Source of the DNA: Flavobacteriales bacterium
GTDB lineage: Bacteria > Bacteroidota > Bacteroidia > UBA10329
Direction: 5' to 3'
Assembly (NCBI GenBank): GCA_020635495.1
Contig: JACJZQ010000018.1
Location: 3,129 to 67,128 of the forward strand
Length of the DNA stretch: 64,000 nucleotides
The position numbers and the translations under genes were made by a program. Positions 7,243 through 17,233 of this stretch are shown one piece after another. Below the pieces are notes generated by a model that ran no database searches, had not been told where the DNA came from, and was given only the letters and a program-made list of their open reading frames with translations. Every line of letters begins with the position of its first letter. Position 1 is the stretch's first letter.

Positions 7243-8579
7243 CTACTTATTGACCCCGCGATACCAATCGACCCTTCGGCTCCAGATCATGATTGTGGCA
7301 AGGATCAGGAACAGTCCGATGCTGCCAACGAGTAGGGCCGTGTCTTCCAATTGGAGTATCATGTAAATGAAGCCATACATTGCCGTTAAGAGGCCTGTGA
7401 GGAAAGCCGTCAACTTCTTGCTGCTGAGCATACTGGAACTATAAACCACGATCAGCAACGTGGTTGCCACAGCTGCGGCCAGATACGCCAGATTGAACCC
7501 AATGAATTCCGACAACGAAAGCAATAGAATGAAGAATATGGAAAGCGCCAGTCCGACAAGGATGTACTGGATCGGGTGGATGCGCTTCTTATTGATCGTT
7601 TCCATGAAGAAGAACAGCATGAAAGTGAGCGAAATGAACAAGATGGCGTACTTGGCCGACCGCATGCTTTGCTGATAATGGTCATTAGGAGTGAACAGTT
7701 CAAACCCGAAGGTCGATTCATACAGACCACTTCGCTCGCCTGTCCATGCCTGAGGGAAATTGCGGTTCAGGTCGAGCACTTTCCATGTGGCGTCAAAACC
7801 GTCTTCTGTGATGGTGTGATCAGGAAGGAACGCTCCGTTGAAACTCGGGTCGGCCCAATCGCTGTGCAGGTCAACGCGTGTTGCTCTTCCCAGTGGAATG
7901 AAATTCAACGAACCGCTCCCGCGAAGGTTCAGGTCGATATTGAAAGCGAACTCATCTGCACCCGATACAGGCATTCTGACCGAAATTCCTTCCTTGAACA
8001 CCTCGCTGGTCGGAACTCCAGGATTGAATTCCGCGATGGTATCTCCGAATGAGATATTCACCTTCTCGCCTATTCCGCGCATGTCGGGAATGCCCATACT
8101 GATGATGGCTTCGCCAGGAAGAAATTGGTCAACTGGAATATTCAACACCGCTGGGTCGGGCTTCTTGAACTTTCCGCTGATGTTCATTTTGGAATTGTAA
8201 ACGACCACCTCATAAATGCTGCGGTGTCGGGTATCCGTGTCAACATCCGCCTTCACCGCAAGGTCGTCAGGCAGAAAGTGGCTCCAATGTCTGTAGTAGG
8301 TTCTCTTGCCGTCCTTGTCTTCCTTAAAAGTAACGTAGGGGACCGACAGCACTGGCCCGACCACTGTTTGAGAATTTCCCCATTTGTCGCTCACTTCGTC
8401 AATGGCTCTGGCGCTGGTGTGTTGCCGTTCTCGGATGATCTCATGTATCATCGAATTGGGAATGAGTAAAACGAGAACAAGGATGGTGACGCTGAAATGC
8501 GCACCGTTACCGAGCCGTTCAGCCAGTTGTTGAACCTTTCGAATGCGCTCGGGTTTGAATTGGTGTTTGGTGTTTCCAT
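7243..8579 (-). pseudogene. creD: CreD-family inner-membrane protein, split by one frameshift
   Basis: CreD (cell envelope integrity / inner membrane protein) is normally about 440 residues. The long part (7243-8451) matches the family: MIHEIIRERQ, DEVSDKWGNSQTVVGPVLSVPY, a periplasmic beta-rich domain, then six C-terminal membrane segments with GLALSIFFILLLSLSEFIGF. The N-terminus and first membrane segment lie in another frame: METPNTNSNPSAFERFNNWLNGSVTVRIS starts at 8579, and the frame breaks near 8488-8493, before ILVLVLLIPNS. Adding one base there restores a normal CreD of about 445 residues. All else is intact, so a sequencing error or a very recent mutation is likely. No CreBC regulators are nearby. 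Confidence 0.8.
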
Positions 8580-8687
8580 GAGAGTTGTTTTTTGTTTGGA
8601 TTTAGGCCTGAACGCCTCCAATTGTCCGATTATTAAGTCATTAACAGACTTTAGGAATTGCACCGCTTGTCCGTATCATTGCAGCCC

Positions 8688-9938
8688 ATGGGAAGGATAG
8701 CTTTCGACCGATTTTTGCTGGATAATGGCCTGACGGTCATCGTTCATAAAGACACCTCCACACCGTTGGCGTGCCTCAATATCATGTATGATGTAGGCTC
8801 ACGCGATGAAGACCCGGACCGAACCGGATTTGCGCATCTGTTCGAACACCTGATGTTCGGTGGGTCGGTCAATATTCCTTCCTACGATTCACCACTTCAG
8901 GAAGCCAGCGGTTCCAATAACGCTTTCACCTCAACCGACATCACCAATTATTATATCACCCTTCCGGTGGAAAACCTTGAAACGGCATTTTGGTTGGAAA
9001 GCGACCGCATGCTGAATCTGGCTTTTACGGAAAAGAGTTTAGAAGTGCAACGCAACGTAGTGGTCGAGGAATTCAGACAGCGATATCTCAATCAACCTTA
9101 TGGAGACGCGTGGTTGCTGATGCGGCCCTTGGCGTTCAGCACGCATCCATATCAATGGGCCACGATCGGAAAGGAGGAAAAACACATTGAAGAGGCCACA
9201 ATGGACGAGGTAAAAGCTTTCTACGCCAAACATTATCGACCCAAAAATGCGGTGATGGTGGTTGCTGGAAATGTGGAAACGGAAGCTATTCGGGAACTGG
9301 CTGAAAAGTGGTTTGCTCCAATTATTAAGGGTGACAAACCTGTGAGAAATCTTCCCGCTGAACCTCCGCAGAAAAAGGCCGCTAGACTTGAGGTTGAGCG
9401 CCCCGTTCCGTTGGATGCCATCTATGTTTCGTTCCATATGTGTGGGCGGAATGATGACAACTACTTCGCGTGGGACCTGCTGTCAGACCTTCTTGGCGGT
9501 GGAAAATCCAGCCGATTGCAACAGCGTTTGGTGAAGGAGAAACGAATATTCACTTCGGCCAACGCCTTCATCATGGGCGAAAAGGACCCGAGTCTTTTCA
9601 CCATTGCGGGACATATTTCGCAGAATGTGACCGTGGAAGAAGCCGAAGCGGCCGTTTGGGAAGAGATAGCTCGGTTGAGTTCGGAACCGATTGAGGTCAG
9701 CGAGTTGGAAAAAGTGAAAAATCAGGTGGAAGCAAACCATGAGTTTGGCGAGATGAACCTTCTCAATCGCGCCATCGGACTCGCCTATCATGAACTTTTG
9801 GGTGATGTGAACGGAATCAATACCGAGGTTGAGAAATACGCCAAAGTCACACCTGCAACCATTCAGAATCTGGTCAGCGAACATTTGACGGCTGAAAACT
9901 CATCTACGCTCATTTACAGAAGGAAAACCGATGCTTGA
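8688..9938 (+). CDS. M16 (pitrilysin-type) zinc metallopeptidase, catalytic member
   Basis: The start at 8688 (MGRIAFDRFLLDNGL) fits the family; an upstream start at 8658 would add 10 unlikely residues. The inverted zinc motif HxxEH is intact (H50-LF-E53-H54) and a second Glu ligand is expected in VVVEEF (127-128). The C-terminal M16 half carries LLSDLLGGGKSSRL. There is no signal peptide, so a cytoplasmic or periplasmic place cannot be fixed. The 3' end overlaps the next gene, a catalytically silent M16 homologue, by 8 bp. Together they form the usual bacterial two-subunit M16B peptidase, which degrades peptides inside a closed clam-shell. Confidence 0.9.
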   Translation: MGRIAFDRFLLDNGLTVIVHKDTSTPLACLNIMYDVGSRDEDPDRTGFAHLFEHLMFGGSVNIPSYDSPLQEASGSNNAFTSTDITNYYITLPVENLETAFWLESDRMLNLAFTEKSLEVQRNVVVEEFRQRYLNQPYGDAWLLMRPLAFSTHPYQWATIGKEEKHIEEATMDEVKAFYAKHYRPKNAVMVVAGNVETEAIRELAEKWFAPIIKGDKPVRNLPAEPPQKKAARLEVERPVPLDAIYVSFHMCGRNDDNYFAWDLLSDLLGGGKSSRLQQRLVKEKRIFTSANAFIMGEKDPSLFTIAGHISQNVTVEEAEAAVWEEIARLSSEPIEVSELEKVKNQVEANHEFGEMNLLNRAIGLAYHELLGDVNGINTEVEKYAKVTPATIQNLVSEHLTAENSSTLIYRRKTDA

Positions 9939-11205
9939 AAGAACCATCCAACCATCCTTCGGGAAGATCGAGGACATCAAATTGATGGAGCCCAAGGTGC
10001 ATCATCTTGACAATGGCATTCCCATATTCAGTATCGATGCCGGTGCGCAGGAAGTCTTGCGGATTGAACTGGTCTTTGATGCCGGAACCGCATGTTCCGA
10101 TCAGAAATTGGTGGCCTCAGCCACGAACAAATTGCTGACCGAAGGAACAACCTCCCATTCAGCCAAAGAAATTGCTGAGTCGGTGGACTTCTTTGGCGCG
10201 TACTTGGAAACAGATGTTTCGCATGACGACAGTTCACTTGTTCTTTACACGCTGAGCAAGCACCTGAAAAGCACCATCGGCACGTTGGCTGAAGTGTATT
10301 TCGATGCGAATTTTCCCGAACGGGAACTGGAAACCTACCTTCTGAAACACAAACAGGAACAGTTGGTGAACGAACAGAAAGTCAGCTATCTGTGTGCCAA
10401 GGGTTTCAGCGCGGCCTTGTTCGGAACGGAGCATCCTTACGGGCGTTCGGCAGACATTTCTGATTACGACCAGATCGGAAGGGACGCATTGGTCCAATTC
10501 CATGAATCGAGCATCAGGGACCGTGTGAAATACATTCTGGTTGCGGGAAAACTGACGGACACCACCATCAGTCAACTCAATAGCGCGTTGGGTCAGTCAG
10601 CCCGAAAACCGATCCCCGAAACGATTATTGGGCTTAATGCAGATACCCAGAAACAGGTTCATGTGGAAAAAACCGATGCCGTTCAGAATGCGATCAAGAT
10701 CGGTAGGGTGCTTTTCCCGCGCACGCATCCTGACCACGTTGGGGTTCAGATCCTTTCAGTGATATTGGGTGGCTATTTCGGTTCGAGATTGATGGCCAAC
10801 ATCCGAGAAGACAAGGGCTACACCTACGGTATTCATGCAGGAATTGCCAGTCTGAAACACAGTGGTTATCTCACCATTTCAACCGAAGTGGGAGCCGATG
10901 TCTGTGACCCTGCGTTGGATGAAATCTTCAAGGAAATTGAAAAGCTGCGTAACGACCTCATTCCTACCCAAGAATTGGAATTGGTTCGGAATTACATGCT
11001 TGGTTCTGTGCTCAAAAGTATTGATGGCCCATTCAATCTGGCCAGTAAATGGCATGGTTACTTGAAACACGGTCTTGGAACGGATGCACATGATGACCTT
11101 ATCCATCGCATCAAGACAATTACACCCGAACGACTCCGCGAATTGGCCAACACCTACCTGCAACGGAAGGATCTCGTTCAGGTAACAGCTGGAAAACCAT
11201 TCTAA
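9931..11205 (+). CDS. M16 peptidase-like, non-catalytic partner
   Basis: This 424-residue protein has the M16 fold but lacks HxxEH; the aligned stretch reads SATNKLLTEGT. It keeps the C-terminal substrate-binding signature GGYFGSRLMANIREDKGYTY, with the conserved Arg-Tyr pair that many M16B partners supply to the active subunit. The start overlaps the catalytic gene (ATGCTTGA), so subunits should be made in equal amounts. The inferred role is substrate binding in a heterodimer with the upstream product. Confidence 0.88.
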   Translation: MLERTIQPSFGKIEDIKLMEPKVHHLDNGIPIFSIDAGAQEVLRIELVFDAGTACSDQKLVASATNKLLTEGTTSHSAKEIAESVDFFGAYLETDVSHDDSSLVLYTLSKHLKSTIGTLAEVYFDANFPERELETYLLKHKQEQLVNEQKVSYLCAKGFSAALFGTEHPYGRSADISDYDQIGRDALVQFHESSIRDRVKYILVAGKLTDTTISQLNSALGQSARKPIPETIIGLNADTQKQVHVEKTDAVQNAIKIGRVLFPRTHPDHVGVQILSVILGGYFGSRLMANIREDKGYTYGIHAGIASLKHSGYLTISTEVGADVCDPALDEIFKEIEKLRNDLIPTQELELVRNYMLGSVLKSIDGPFNLASKWHGYLKHGLGTDAHDDLIHRIKTITPERLRELANTYLQRKDLVQVTAGKPF

Positions 11206-11304
11206 GTCCAAAGCAACTTTCGGTTCACACAAACGTTCTGTAAACGTGCTTAAAGCCCCTCGATCCGCGGGCAATAAATGGTAATTTAGCGCATTAGAGA
11301 GACC

Positions 11305-14300
11305 GTGCAGTTGAGCTTCCCTAAAAATCGTCTTTTTCAGCTTGCTTTTGCGTTGTTCATGAGTTTCATGGCCATGGGGAACCAAGCTTACGCTGGGCAC
11401 ATAATTGGAGGAGACATCTATTGGGAATGTATTGGTGGACAGTTCAAGTTCTATTTGACCTTGTACCGTGACTGTAGCACCGGAACAGCAATCGACCCAA
11501 ATGGTCATAATCTAGAGATTTGGAATGACACGACATATATCACTACCGTCAGTCTTGATTTGATTTCTCAGACAGACATCAGTCCATCTGAATGTGGGAT
11601 AACATGTGCGGGAGCCTCTTCTGGGGATGTCGCCACGGAACAGTTCATTTTTGCTTCCAATCCTATTTCCCTAGGTGCGGTGGTTCCCTCTCCCAATGGA
11701 TTGACCATTACCTACCATCGCTGCTGCCGAAACCCTGTTGACAATCTTGTGGATGCGAACAACGCTGAAATCTATTACAGAGCCACTATGTACCCGTACA
11801 ATGGCCAAGACCTTTCAACCTGCTATGATTCAAGCCCGCAATTTGCTGAGTTGCCTTTGGCTTTGATGTGTTCGGGATATCAGTTGCGGTATAACAGCAA
11901 CGCCACCGATGCCGATGTTGATTCACTTACCTATAATCTAGCCCCTGCCTTAGGGGCCTATGCCAGTCTCATCAGCTATGCTCCCGGTTATAGTCCAACC
12001 GCTCCTTTGCCTGGTCCGTCCCCAGTATCCTTAGATCCCGTAACTGGTCAGATGAATTACGATTCTCCCAACAATACGCAAGGGCGCTGGAATTTGGTGA
12101 CCGAGGTGCACGCATGGCGTTGTGGTCAGCGCATTTCAAGTACCATGCGGGAGATGAGCGTTTCCATCATTGCCTGCAGTGGCGCAAATAATATCCCTCA
12201 GGTTTCGAGCCCTAACTGGATGGCACCTGCCGGAAATACGGGTTATGAGGTAACCGTTTTGGCGGGTGACCTGGTAAATTTCACTTTGACAGGAACCGAT
12301 AATGACATGACAGGCGGTAACGCACAGACATTGAGCTTCAGTGCGGTTGGTTCTCAGTTTGGAACCAATTTCACCAATGCGAATGCTGGATGTACCAATC
12401 CACCTTGCGCCACCCTTTCGAATGTCACGCCTCCCGCAACGGGCAATGGTAGCATTTCCACCACATTCAATTGGCAGACGGACTGCAACCATGTGGCCAA
12501 TCAAGGGGAATGTGCGACCTATTCCAGCACTTACAACTTCATCTTCCGTTTTCAGGATGATTTCTGCCCGGCAAAAGGCGTGAACATGGTGAACGTTGCC
12601 GTGACAGTAGTTGGCGAACCAATCATTCCAAGTCCAAAGCTCCATTGCGTGAGCACCGAATCCAATGGCGACATCACCCTCTATTGGCAGACGGTCACCG
12701 ACAATAACGTTCCGCCATCTTTCGTGGAGTATGTCATTTTCCATAGTCAATCCTTGGCTGGACCTTACCAGGAAATTGGCACAGTGAGCAATATCAGCAC
12801 GAACACTTACACGCACACCTCGGGTAATCCAGTTGCGGCACCATCCACATCCGGTCCGAATTTCTACCACGTCAGAACGCGTTCGGGATGCAATGATGCG
12901 GTTTTGGAAGCAGCGGTTGACACGCTCTCGTCCATCTACCTAACCATGACGGATATGGGTGCCACAGCCGAGTTGGACTGGACCCCGTTGGCCGTTCCCC
13001 TACTACCATCGTCCAATGGGCTTGGTTATGCGGTGTATCAGGAATACCCTGCTGGTTCGGGAGCTTGGACACAGATCGGACTGACCGCTGGTACGCATTG
13101 GACAGTCCCTGTCATTTGGTGCAATGAGGATGTGAACTTCCGAATCGACCTTACCGACAACCTCACCTGCACATCTATGTCGAATGTAGATGGAGGAACG
13201 CTCAATAATCCCGCTCAGCCGGCACCCCAAGCAATCGACTCGTTGACCGTGGATCCGGTGACTGGGTTTGTAACCGTATGCTGGTCGCCAAATCCTAGCA
13301 CAAATGTGGTTCAGTACAACGTTCTTCTGAACCCGGATGCGTTTGCGTGGGTTCCCATGGACACAGTCTATGGATACAACAACACATGCTGGACGGACAC
13401 TGTTTCAGATCCATCTGCACAACCGCTTTGGTATCAGGTTTATGCCACCAATAATTGTGGCATTCCGGGAGTTCCGGCCGGTTCCATTGCCAACAACACA
13501 GACCATCACGAGACCATGTTTCTCACCACCAAATATGACAGTTGTGAAATTTCAACGGATCTTAATTGGACCCGTTACTGGTATTGGGCAGAAGGTGTGA
13601 AGGAATATGAAGTTTACACTTCTGAAGAGAACGGTCCTTTCGTGAAAATAGGCACAACCACCGATACCCTCTTCACTCATGATGGATTGCACGAAACGGC
13701 CAATTACTGCTACATAGTCCGGGCTGTCAAGAACGTGGCGAATCGGATCACATCCACTTCTAATAAGAGTTGCATTCTGGCCTATGTGCCCAAACGTCCG
13801 GAGTACTCATACAATTACAACACAACGGTTCAGCCTGGTAATACGGGCATTGAAGAGTACTTTTTCGTTGATAGCACAGCCGGTTATCTGGGATTTGAGA
13901 TCCATCGAGGCAAATTTCCTGATGCCTTGAACAATCTTTGGTTCATCCCATTTGACCGGACTATGCGCTATTATGAGTACACGGATGCTGGAGCGAGACC
14001 ATCCTTCTACGATTACTACTACATCATCATTGGGGTTGATAACTGCAACCAATATGCCGACACGCTGAACATGTCGCACACCATGCACCTGACGGCCGAG
14101 GCCTTCGCTGACCGCACCAACGACCTGGAATGGAACGCTTATGAGGGTTGGCGAGGTGACGTTGCCGCTTACAATATCTACAGAAGCTATGATGGGGTTT
14201 TCGAATACCTCACTACGGTACCTCCAACGCAGTTGACCTATACCGATTCCATCCGTGAGATCATTATCGGAGAAGGTAATTTCTGTTACTATATCGAAGC

Positions 14301-14676
14301 GGTTGAGGGAATTGGTGACCCTGTCGGTCCGGTGGTCAGTCCGCCTGAACCTGTGCAATTCCTGGAAAAGAGCCGGTCCAACGAAGCCTGTGCCCATCAG
14401 CATCCGAATGTGTTCATGCCAAATGCATTCATGCCAGAAGGGGTGAATAACGTCTTCAAACCCGTGACGGTGTATGTGGATGCGAGCAGCTACCTCTTCC
14501 AGGTCTACAACCGTTGGGGCGGAAAAGTATTCGAGACCACTGACCCAGACAAGGGGTGGAACGGAGAAAATGGCGGCAAGAAGGAACCTCAGGGAGCCTA
14601 TGTGTATTTCGTGCAATTTGTATCATCCAAAGGCGAGACCTATTCCAAAAGCGGTTCTGTGACCTTGATTCGATAG
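11305..14676 (+). CDS. Large secreted protein with fibronectin-like repeats and T9SS type-B sorting domain
   Basis: A 1123-residue exported protein. The GTG at 11305 gives a good signal peptide (cut near NQAYA). The mature start GHIIGGDIYWECIGG is shared by many Bacteroidota surface proteins ending in CHU_C domains. The middle has several Fn3-like or Ig-like repeats rich in Cys, Trp and Tyr (for example VTVCWSPNPSTNVVQYNV and DLEWNAYEGWRGDVAAYNI). The last 90 residues form the gliding motility-associated / type-B sorting domain: PNVFMPNAFMPEGVNNVFKP, YNRWGGKVFET, WNGE, PQGAYVYFVQF. It is probably a cell-surface adhesin-like protein exported by T9SS. A TAATTTAG box lies about 20 bp upstream. 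Alternative starts TTG 11311 or ATG 11359 are possible. Confidence 0.85.
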   Translation: MQLSFPKNRLFQLAFALFMSFMAMGNQAYAGHIIGGDIYWECIGGQFKFYLTLYRDCSTGTAIDPNGHNLEIWNDTTYITTVSLDLISQTDISPSECGITCAGASSGDVATEQFIFASNPISLGAVVPSPNGLTITYHRCCRNPVDNLVDANNAEIYYRATMYPYNGQDLSTCYDSSPQFAELPLALMCSGYQLRYNSNATDADVDSLTYNLAPALGAYASLISYAPGYSPTAPLPGPSPVSLDPVTGQMNYDSPNNTQGRWNLVTEVHAWRCGQRISSTMREMSVSIIACSGANNIPQVSSPNWMAPAGNTGYEVTVLAGDLVNFTLTGTDNDMTGGNAQTLSFSAVGSQFGTNFTNANAGCTNPPCATLSNVTPPATGNGSISTTFNWQTDCNHVANQGECATYSSTYNFIFRFQDDFCPAKGVNMVNVAVTVVGEPIIPSPKLHCVSTESNGDITLYWQTVTDNNVPPSFVEYVIFHSQSLAGPYQEIGTVSNISTNTYTHTSGNPVAAPSTSGPNFYHVRTRSGCNDAVLEAAVDTLSSIYLTMTDMGATAELDWTPLAVPLLPSSNGLGYAVYQEYPAGSGAWTQIGLTAGTHWTVPVIWCNEDVNFRIDLTDNLTCTSMSNVDGGTLNNPAQPAPQAIDSLTVDPVTGFVTVCWSPNPSTNVVQYNVLLNPDAFAWVPMDTVYGYNNTCWTDTVSDPSAQPLWYQVYATNNCGIPGVPAGSIANNTDHHETMFLTTKYDSCEISTDLNWTRYWYWAEGVKEYEVYTSEENGPFVKIGTTTDTLFTHDGLHETANYCYIVRAVKNVANRITSTSNKSCILAYVPKRPEYSYNYNTTVQPGNTGIEEYFFVDSTAGYLGFEIHRGKFPDALNNLWFIPFDRTMRYYEYTDAGARPSFYDYYYIIIGVDNCNQYADTLNMSHTMHLTAEAFADRTNDLEWNAYEGWRGDVAAYNIYRSYDGVFEYLTTVPPTQLTYTDSIREIIIGEGNFCYYIEAVEGIGDPVGPVVSPPEPVQFLEKSRSNEACAHQHPNVFMPNAFMPEGVNNVFKPVTVYVDASSYLFQVYNRWGGKVFETTDPDKGWNGENGGKKEPQGAYVYFVQFVSSKGETYSKSGSVTLIR

Positions 14677-14696
14677 TCGGTGGAAAACGGATGGCT

Positions 14697-14704
14697 TAAC
14701 TTTG
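14697..14704 (+). promoter_or_regulatory. -7 element (TAACTTTG) upstream of M43 protease
   Basis: Exact TAnnTTTG match ending 20 bp before the ATG at 14725. It also argues against the longer ORF start at 14680, which would lie upstream of the transcription start. Confidence 0.5.
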
Positions 14705-14724
14705 CATGCTCAAACGTTGACCGA

Positions 14725-15984
14725 ATGAAATTACCGATTACCATAGCCAGCATTTTTCTGGTATTTCTGTCGCAGGCATTTGCACAACAGCCTCACTGTG
14801 GGACATCGGAAAAAATGCTGGAGGCATTGGAAAATGATCCTTCGTTAGCAAGGACCAGACAAGAGATCGAAAGCTTCACCCAACAATGGATTGAGAACCA
14901 TCCGGAGGGAAGTTCAGAGCGTGTGGTTCATACCATCCCAGTGGTGGTGCACGTGGTCTATAGTAGTTCAACCCAGAACATCTCTGATGCTCAGATCCAA
15001 TCGCAGATAACCGTATTGAACGAGGATTATCGCAAAATGAACTCCGATGTGAGCGGAGTTCCTTCGGTTTGGACGAGCCGCGTTGCCGACTGCGAGATAC
15101 AGTTCGCTTTGGCCACCTGCGACCCGGATGGGTATGCCACCAGCGGGATTACCCGCACGGAAACCACAGTGACCGACTGGAACGGCTCGGACAACGTTAA
15201 GTTCACCTCAATGGGAGGCCATGACGCTTGGCCTGCCGCCAGCTATCTGAACATCTGGGTATGCAATATCGGTTCGGGACTGCTCGGTTTTGCCTATCAG
15301 CCGGGTATTTCCGCATCATTGGACGGTCTGGTTATAGGATATCGATATTTTGGAAGGCCTAGTCAGCACTCTTCATACAACCTTGGAAGAACAGCCACAC
15401 ACGAGATTGGGCACTACTTCAATCTTGATCACCTTTGGGGAGCCGGAGCCGACAACTTGAACTGTACGGCCGATGACGGTGTTGCGGATACGCCCAAACA
15501 GGAAGCACCGAACTTCGACTGCGATATCCCTTTCCCGCACGAAACCTGCGGAACAGGTGTTAATAGTGACATGTTCAACAATTACATGGATTACGGAGAC
15601 GATGTGTGCATGTTCTTTTTCACCAATGGACAGAAATCGCGGATGCTGGCTGCTCTGAACGGTCCCCGCGCATCCCTTCTCAGTTCCAACGGCCTGAACC
15701 AATGCCCTGTGGGAATTGAGGAACAGATGCTGCATACATCGATAAACATTTACCCGAATCCGACCTCGGATTTCATCCACATTCAATCCGACCAAAGCGA
15801 CAACCTCCTGACCGACATCCGCATCATCGATCTCAGCGGTCGGATGGTGCTGAACATGCCGAACATCAGATTGGGTCACGCGGCTATTCGACTCAGCGTG
15901 GGCGAACTTTCCGAAGGCACCTATGTTCTGGAATTGCGGTCTGACAAGGAAGTACTGACCGAAAAGATCAACATCATCAAGTAA
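14725..15984 (+). CDS. M43 (pappalysin-type) metalloprotease with T9SS type-A sorting domain
   Basis: This 419-residue secreted protease has a signal peptide at 1-20 (ending SQAFAQ), the M43 zinc motif HEIGHYFNLDH starting at residue 226 (HExxHxxGxxH-like, with N in place of the Gly) and a Met-turn in NNYMDYGDD. Cysteines flank the active site (NLNCTADD, NFDCDIPF, ETCGTG), as in the family. The last 80 residues are a T9SS type-A sorting domain (INIYPNPTSDF, IRIIDLSGRMV, LSEGTYVLEL, EKINIIK). It is secreted across the outer membrane and probably attached to the surface. Substrate unknown. It ends in TAATG, directly coupled to mqnE, which is functionally unrelated. Confidence 0.9.
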   Translation: MKLPITIASIFLVFLSQAFAQQPHCGTSEKMLEALENDPSLARTRQEIESFTQQWIENHPEGSSERVVHTIPVVVHVVYSSSTQNISDAQIQSQITVLNEDYRKMNSDVSGVPSVWTSRVADCEIQFALATCDPDGYATSGITRTETTVTDWNGSDNVKFTSMGGHDAWPAASYLNIWVCNIGSGLLGFAYQPGISASLDGLVIGYRYFGRPSQHSSYNLGRTATHEIGHYFNLDHLWGAGADNLNCTADDGVADTPKQEAPNFDCDIPFPHETCGTGVNSDMFNNYMDYGDDVCMFFFTNGQKSRMLAALNGPRASLLSSNGLNQCPVGIEEQMLHTSINIYPNPTSDFIHIQSDQSDNLLTDIRIIDLSGRMVLNMPNIRLGHAAIRLSVGELSEGTYVLELRSDKEVLTEKINIIK

Positions 15985-17147
15985 TGAATACCAACTCACT
16001 GGAACACCTGCTCAACAGCAACCTCGACAAACCTTTCAAGACCATTGCCGAGAAGGTGATGAACAAGGAACGCATCTCGTTCGATGAGGGCGTTTTCCTC
16101 TACGAAAAGGGCGAGCTGGGCTACTTGGGTTCGCTGGCCAACCACATCAAGGAACGGATGCATGGCGACAAGGTGTTCTTTAACCGCAACTTCCATGTGG
16201 AACCGACCAACATCTGCGTGTTCGATTGCAAGTTCTGTTCGTATTCTCGATTACTGAAGCAAAAAAACGAAGGTTGGGAACTTTCGGAAGAGGAGATCCT
16301 TCAATTGGTGCGCAACTACGAAGGCAAACCGATCACAGAGGTTCACATCGTTGGCGGTGTTCATCCCAAAATGGGGCTGCACTATTTTGCTTCCCTGATA
16401 AAAAAGGTGAAGGAGATCAGACCCGACATTCACGTGAAGGCATTCACAGCTGTGGAATTGGAATACATGTGTCGCAAGGCGAAGGTGAGCTACCGCGAAG
16501 GACTTCAGATACTGAAGGACCACGGACAGGATTCGCTGCCGGGCGGTGGTGCGGAGATTTTCGATGAGGCCATCCGCGCGGAGATATGCAACGACAAATG
16601 CACCAGCGAGCAGTGGTTGGAAATGCACCGCACGGCCCACCAGTTGGGAATGCCGAGCAATGCCACCATGCTTTACGGACACGTTGAGAAATTCGAGCAT
16701 CGGGTGGATCACATGAACCGCCTGCGCAACCTTCAGGACGAAACGGGCGGTTTCAACACCTTCATTCCGCTCAAGTTCCGCAATGGCGACAACCAGATGA
16801 GCCACATTCCCGAAGTTTCGACCATCGAGGATCTGCGCAACTACGCCATCGGTCGGATCTACATGGACAACTTCGGCCACGTGAAGGCCTACTGGCCGAT
16901 GATCGGTCGCCACACGGCCCAGATGAGTCTGGCCTTCGGGGTTGACGACATTGACGGCACCATTGACGACAGCACCAAGATATACAGCATGGCCGGGGCC
17001 GAGGACCAGAATCCTGCATTGACCACCGAACAACTGGTGGCCATGATCAAGGAGGTGGGCCGCCACCCCATTGAGCGCGACACGGTCTATAATACCGTGA
17101 CCGACTACATGGACTACGATTTCGCTGCGGAAACCGCTCACGCATAA
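15984..17147 (+). CDS. mqnE: Aminofutalosine synthase (radical SAM), menaquinone futalosine pathway
   Basis: MqnE is a cytoplasmic radical SAM enzyme that joins 3-(1-carboxyvinyloxy)benzoate to adenosine to give 6-amino-6-deoxyfutalosine. The 387-residue protein has the iron-sulfur cluster motif CX3CX2C (C78, C82, C85 in ICVFDCKFCSYSR), then EVHIVGGVHP, LPGGGAEIFDE and MLYGHVEKFEHRVDH, all typical of MqnE. MqnC is the main alternative, but the LPGGGAEIFDEAIR stretch favours MqnE. No other mqn gene is in the window. The start overlaps the M43 stop. Confidence 0.92.
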   Translation: MNTNSLEHLLNSNLDKPFKTIAEKVMNKERISFDEGVFLYEKGELGYLGSLANHIKERMHGDKVFFNRNFHVEPTNICVFDCKFCSYSRLLKQKNEGWELSEEEILQLVRNYEGKPITEVHIVGGVHPKMGLHYFASLIKKVKEIRPDIHVKAFTAVELEYMCRKAKVSYREGLQILKDHGQDSLPGGGAEIFDEAIRAEICNDKCTSEQWLEMHRTAHQLGMPSNATMLYGHVEKFEHRVDHMNRLRNLQDETGGFNTFIPLKFRNGDNQMSHIPEVSTIEDLRNYAIGRIYMDNFGHVKAYWPMIGRHTAQMSLAFGVDDIDGTIDDSTKIYSMAGAEDQNPALTTEQLVAMIKEVGRHPIERDTVYNTVTDYMDYDFAAETAHA

Positions 17148-17233
17148 TTTCGGATATCTATCCGATCCACGCACTGCCTCAACAACCGTTGAAAGCGATT
17201 CCTATTTATTGATGCTTAACTGCGAAATTCCTC

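Noticed and set aside
12136..14616. Minus-strand ORFs of 244 and 269 residues inside the large T9SS protein gene
   Set aside because: The plus strand has a continuous signal peptide-to-sorting-domain protein; the antisense frames have no recognisable features.
16251..17174. 307-residue minus-strand ORF over mqnE
   Set aside because: Antisense shadow of a confident radical SAM gene.
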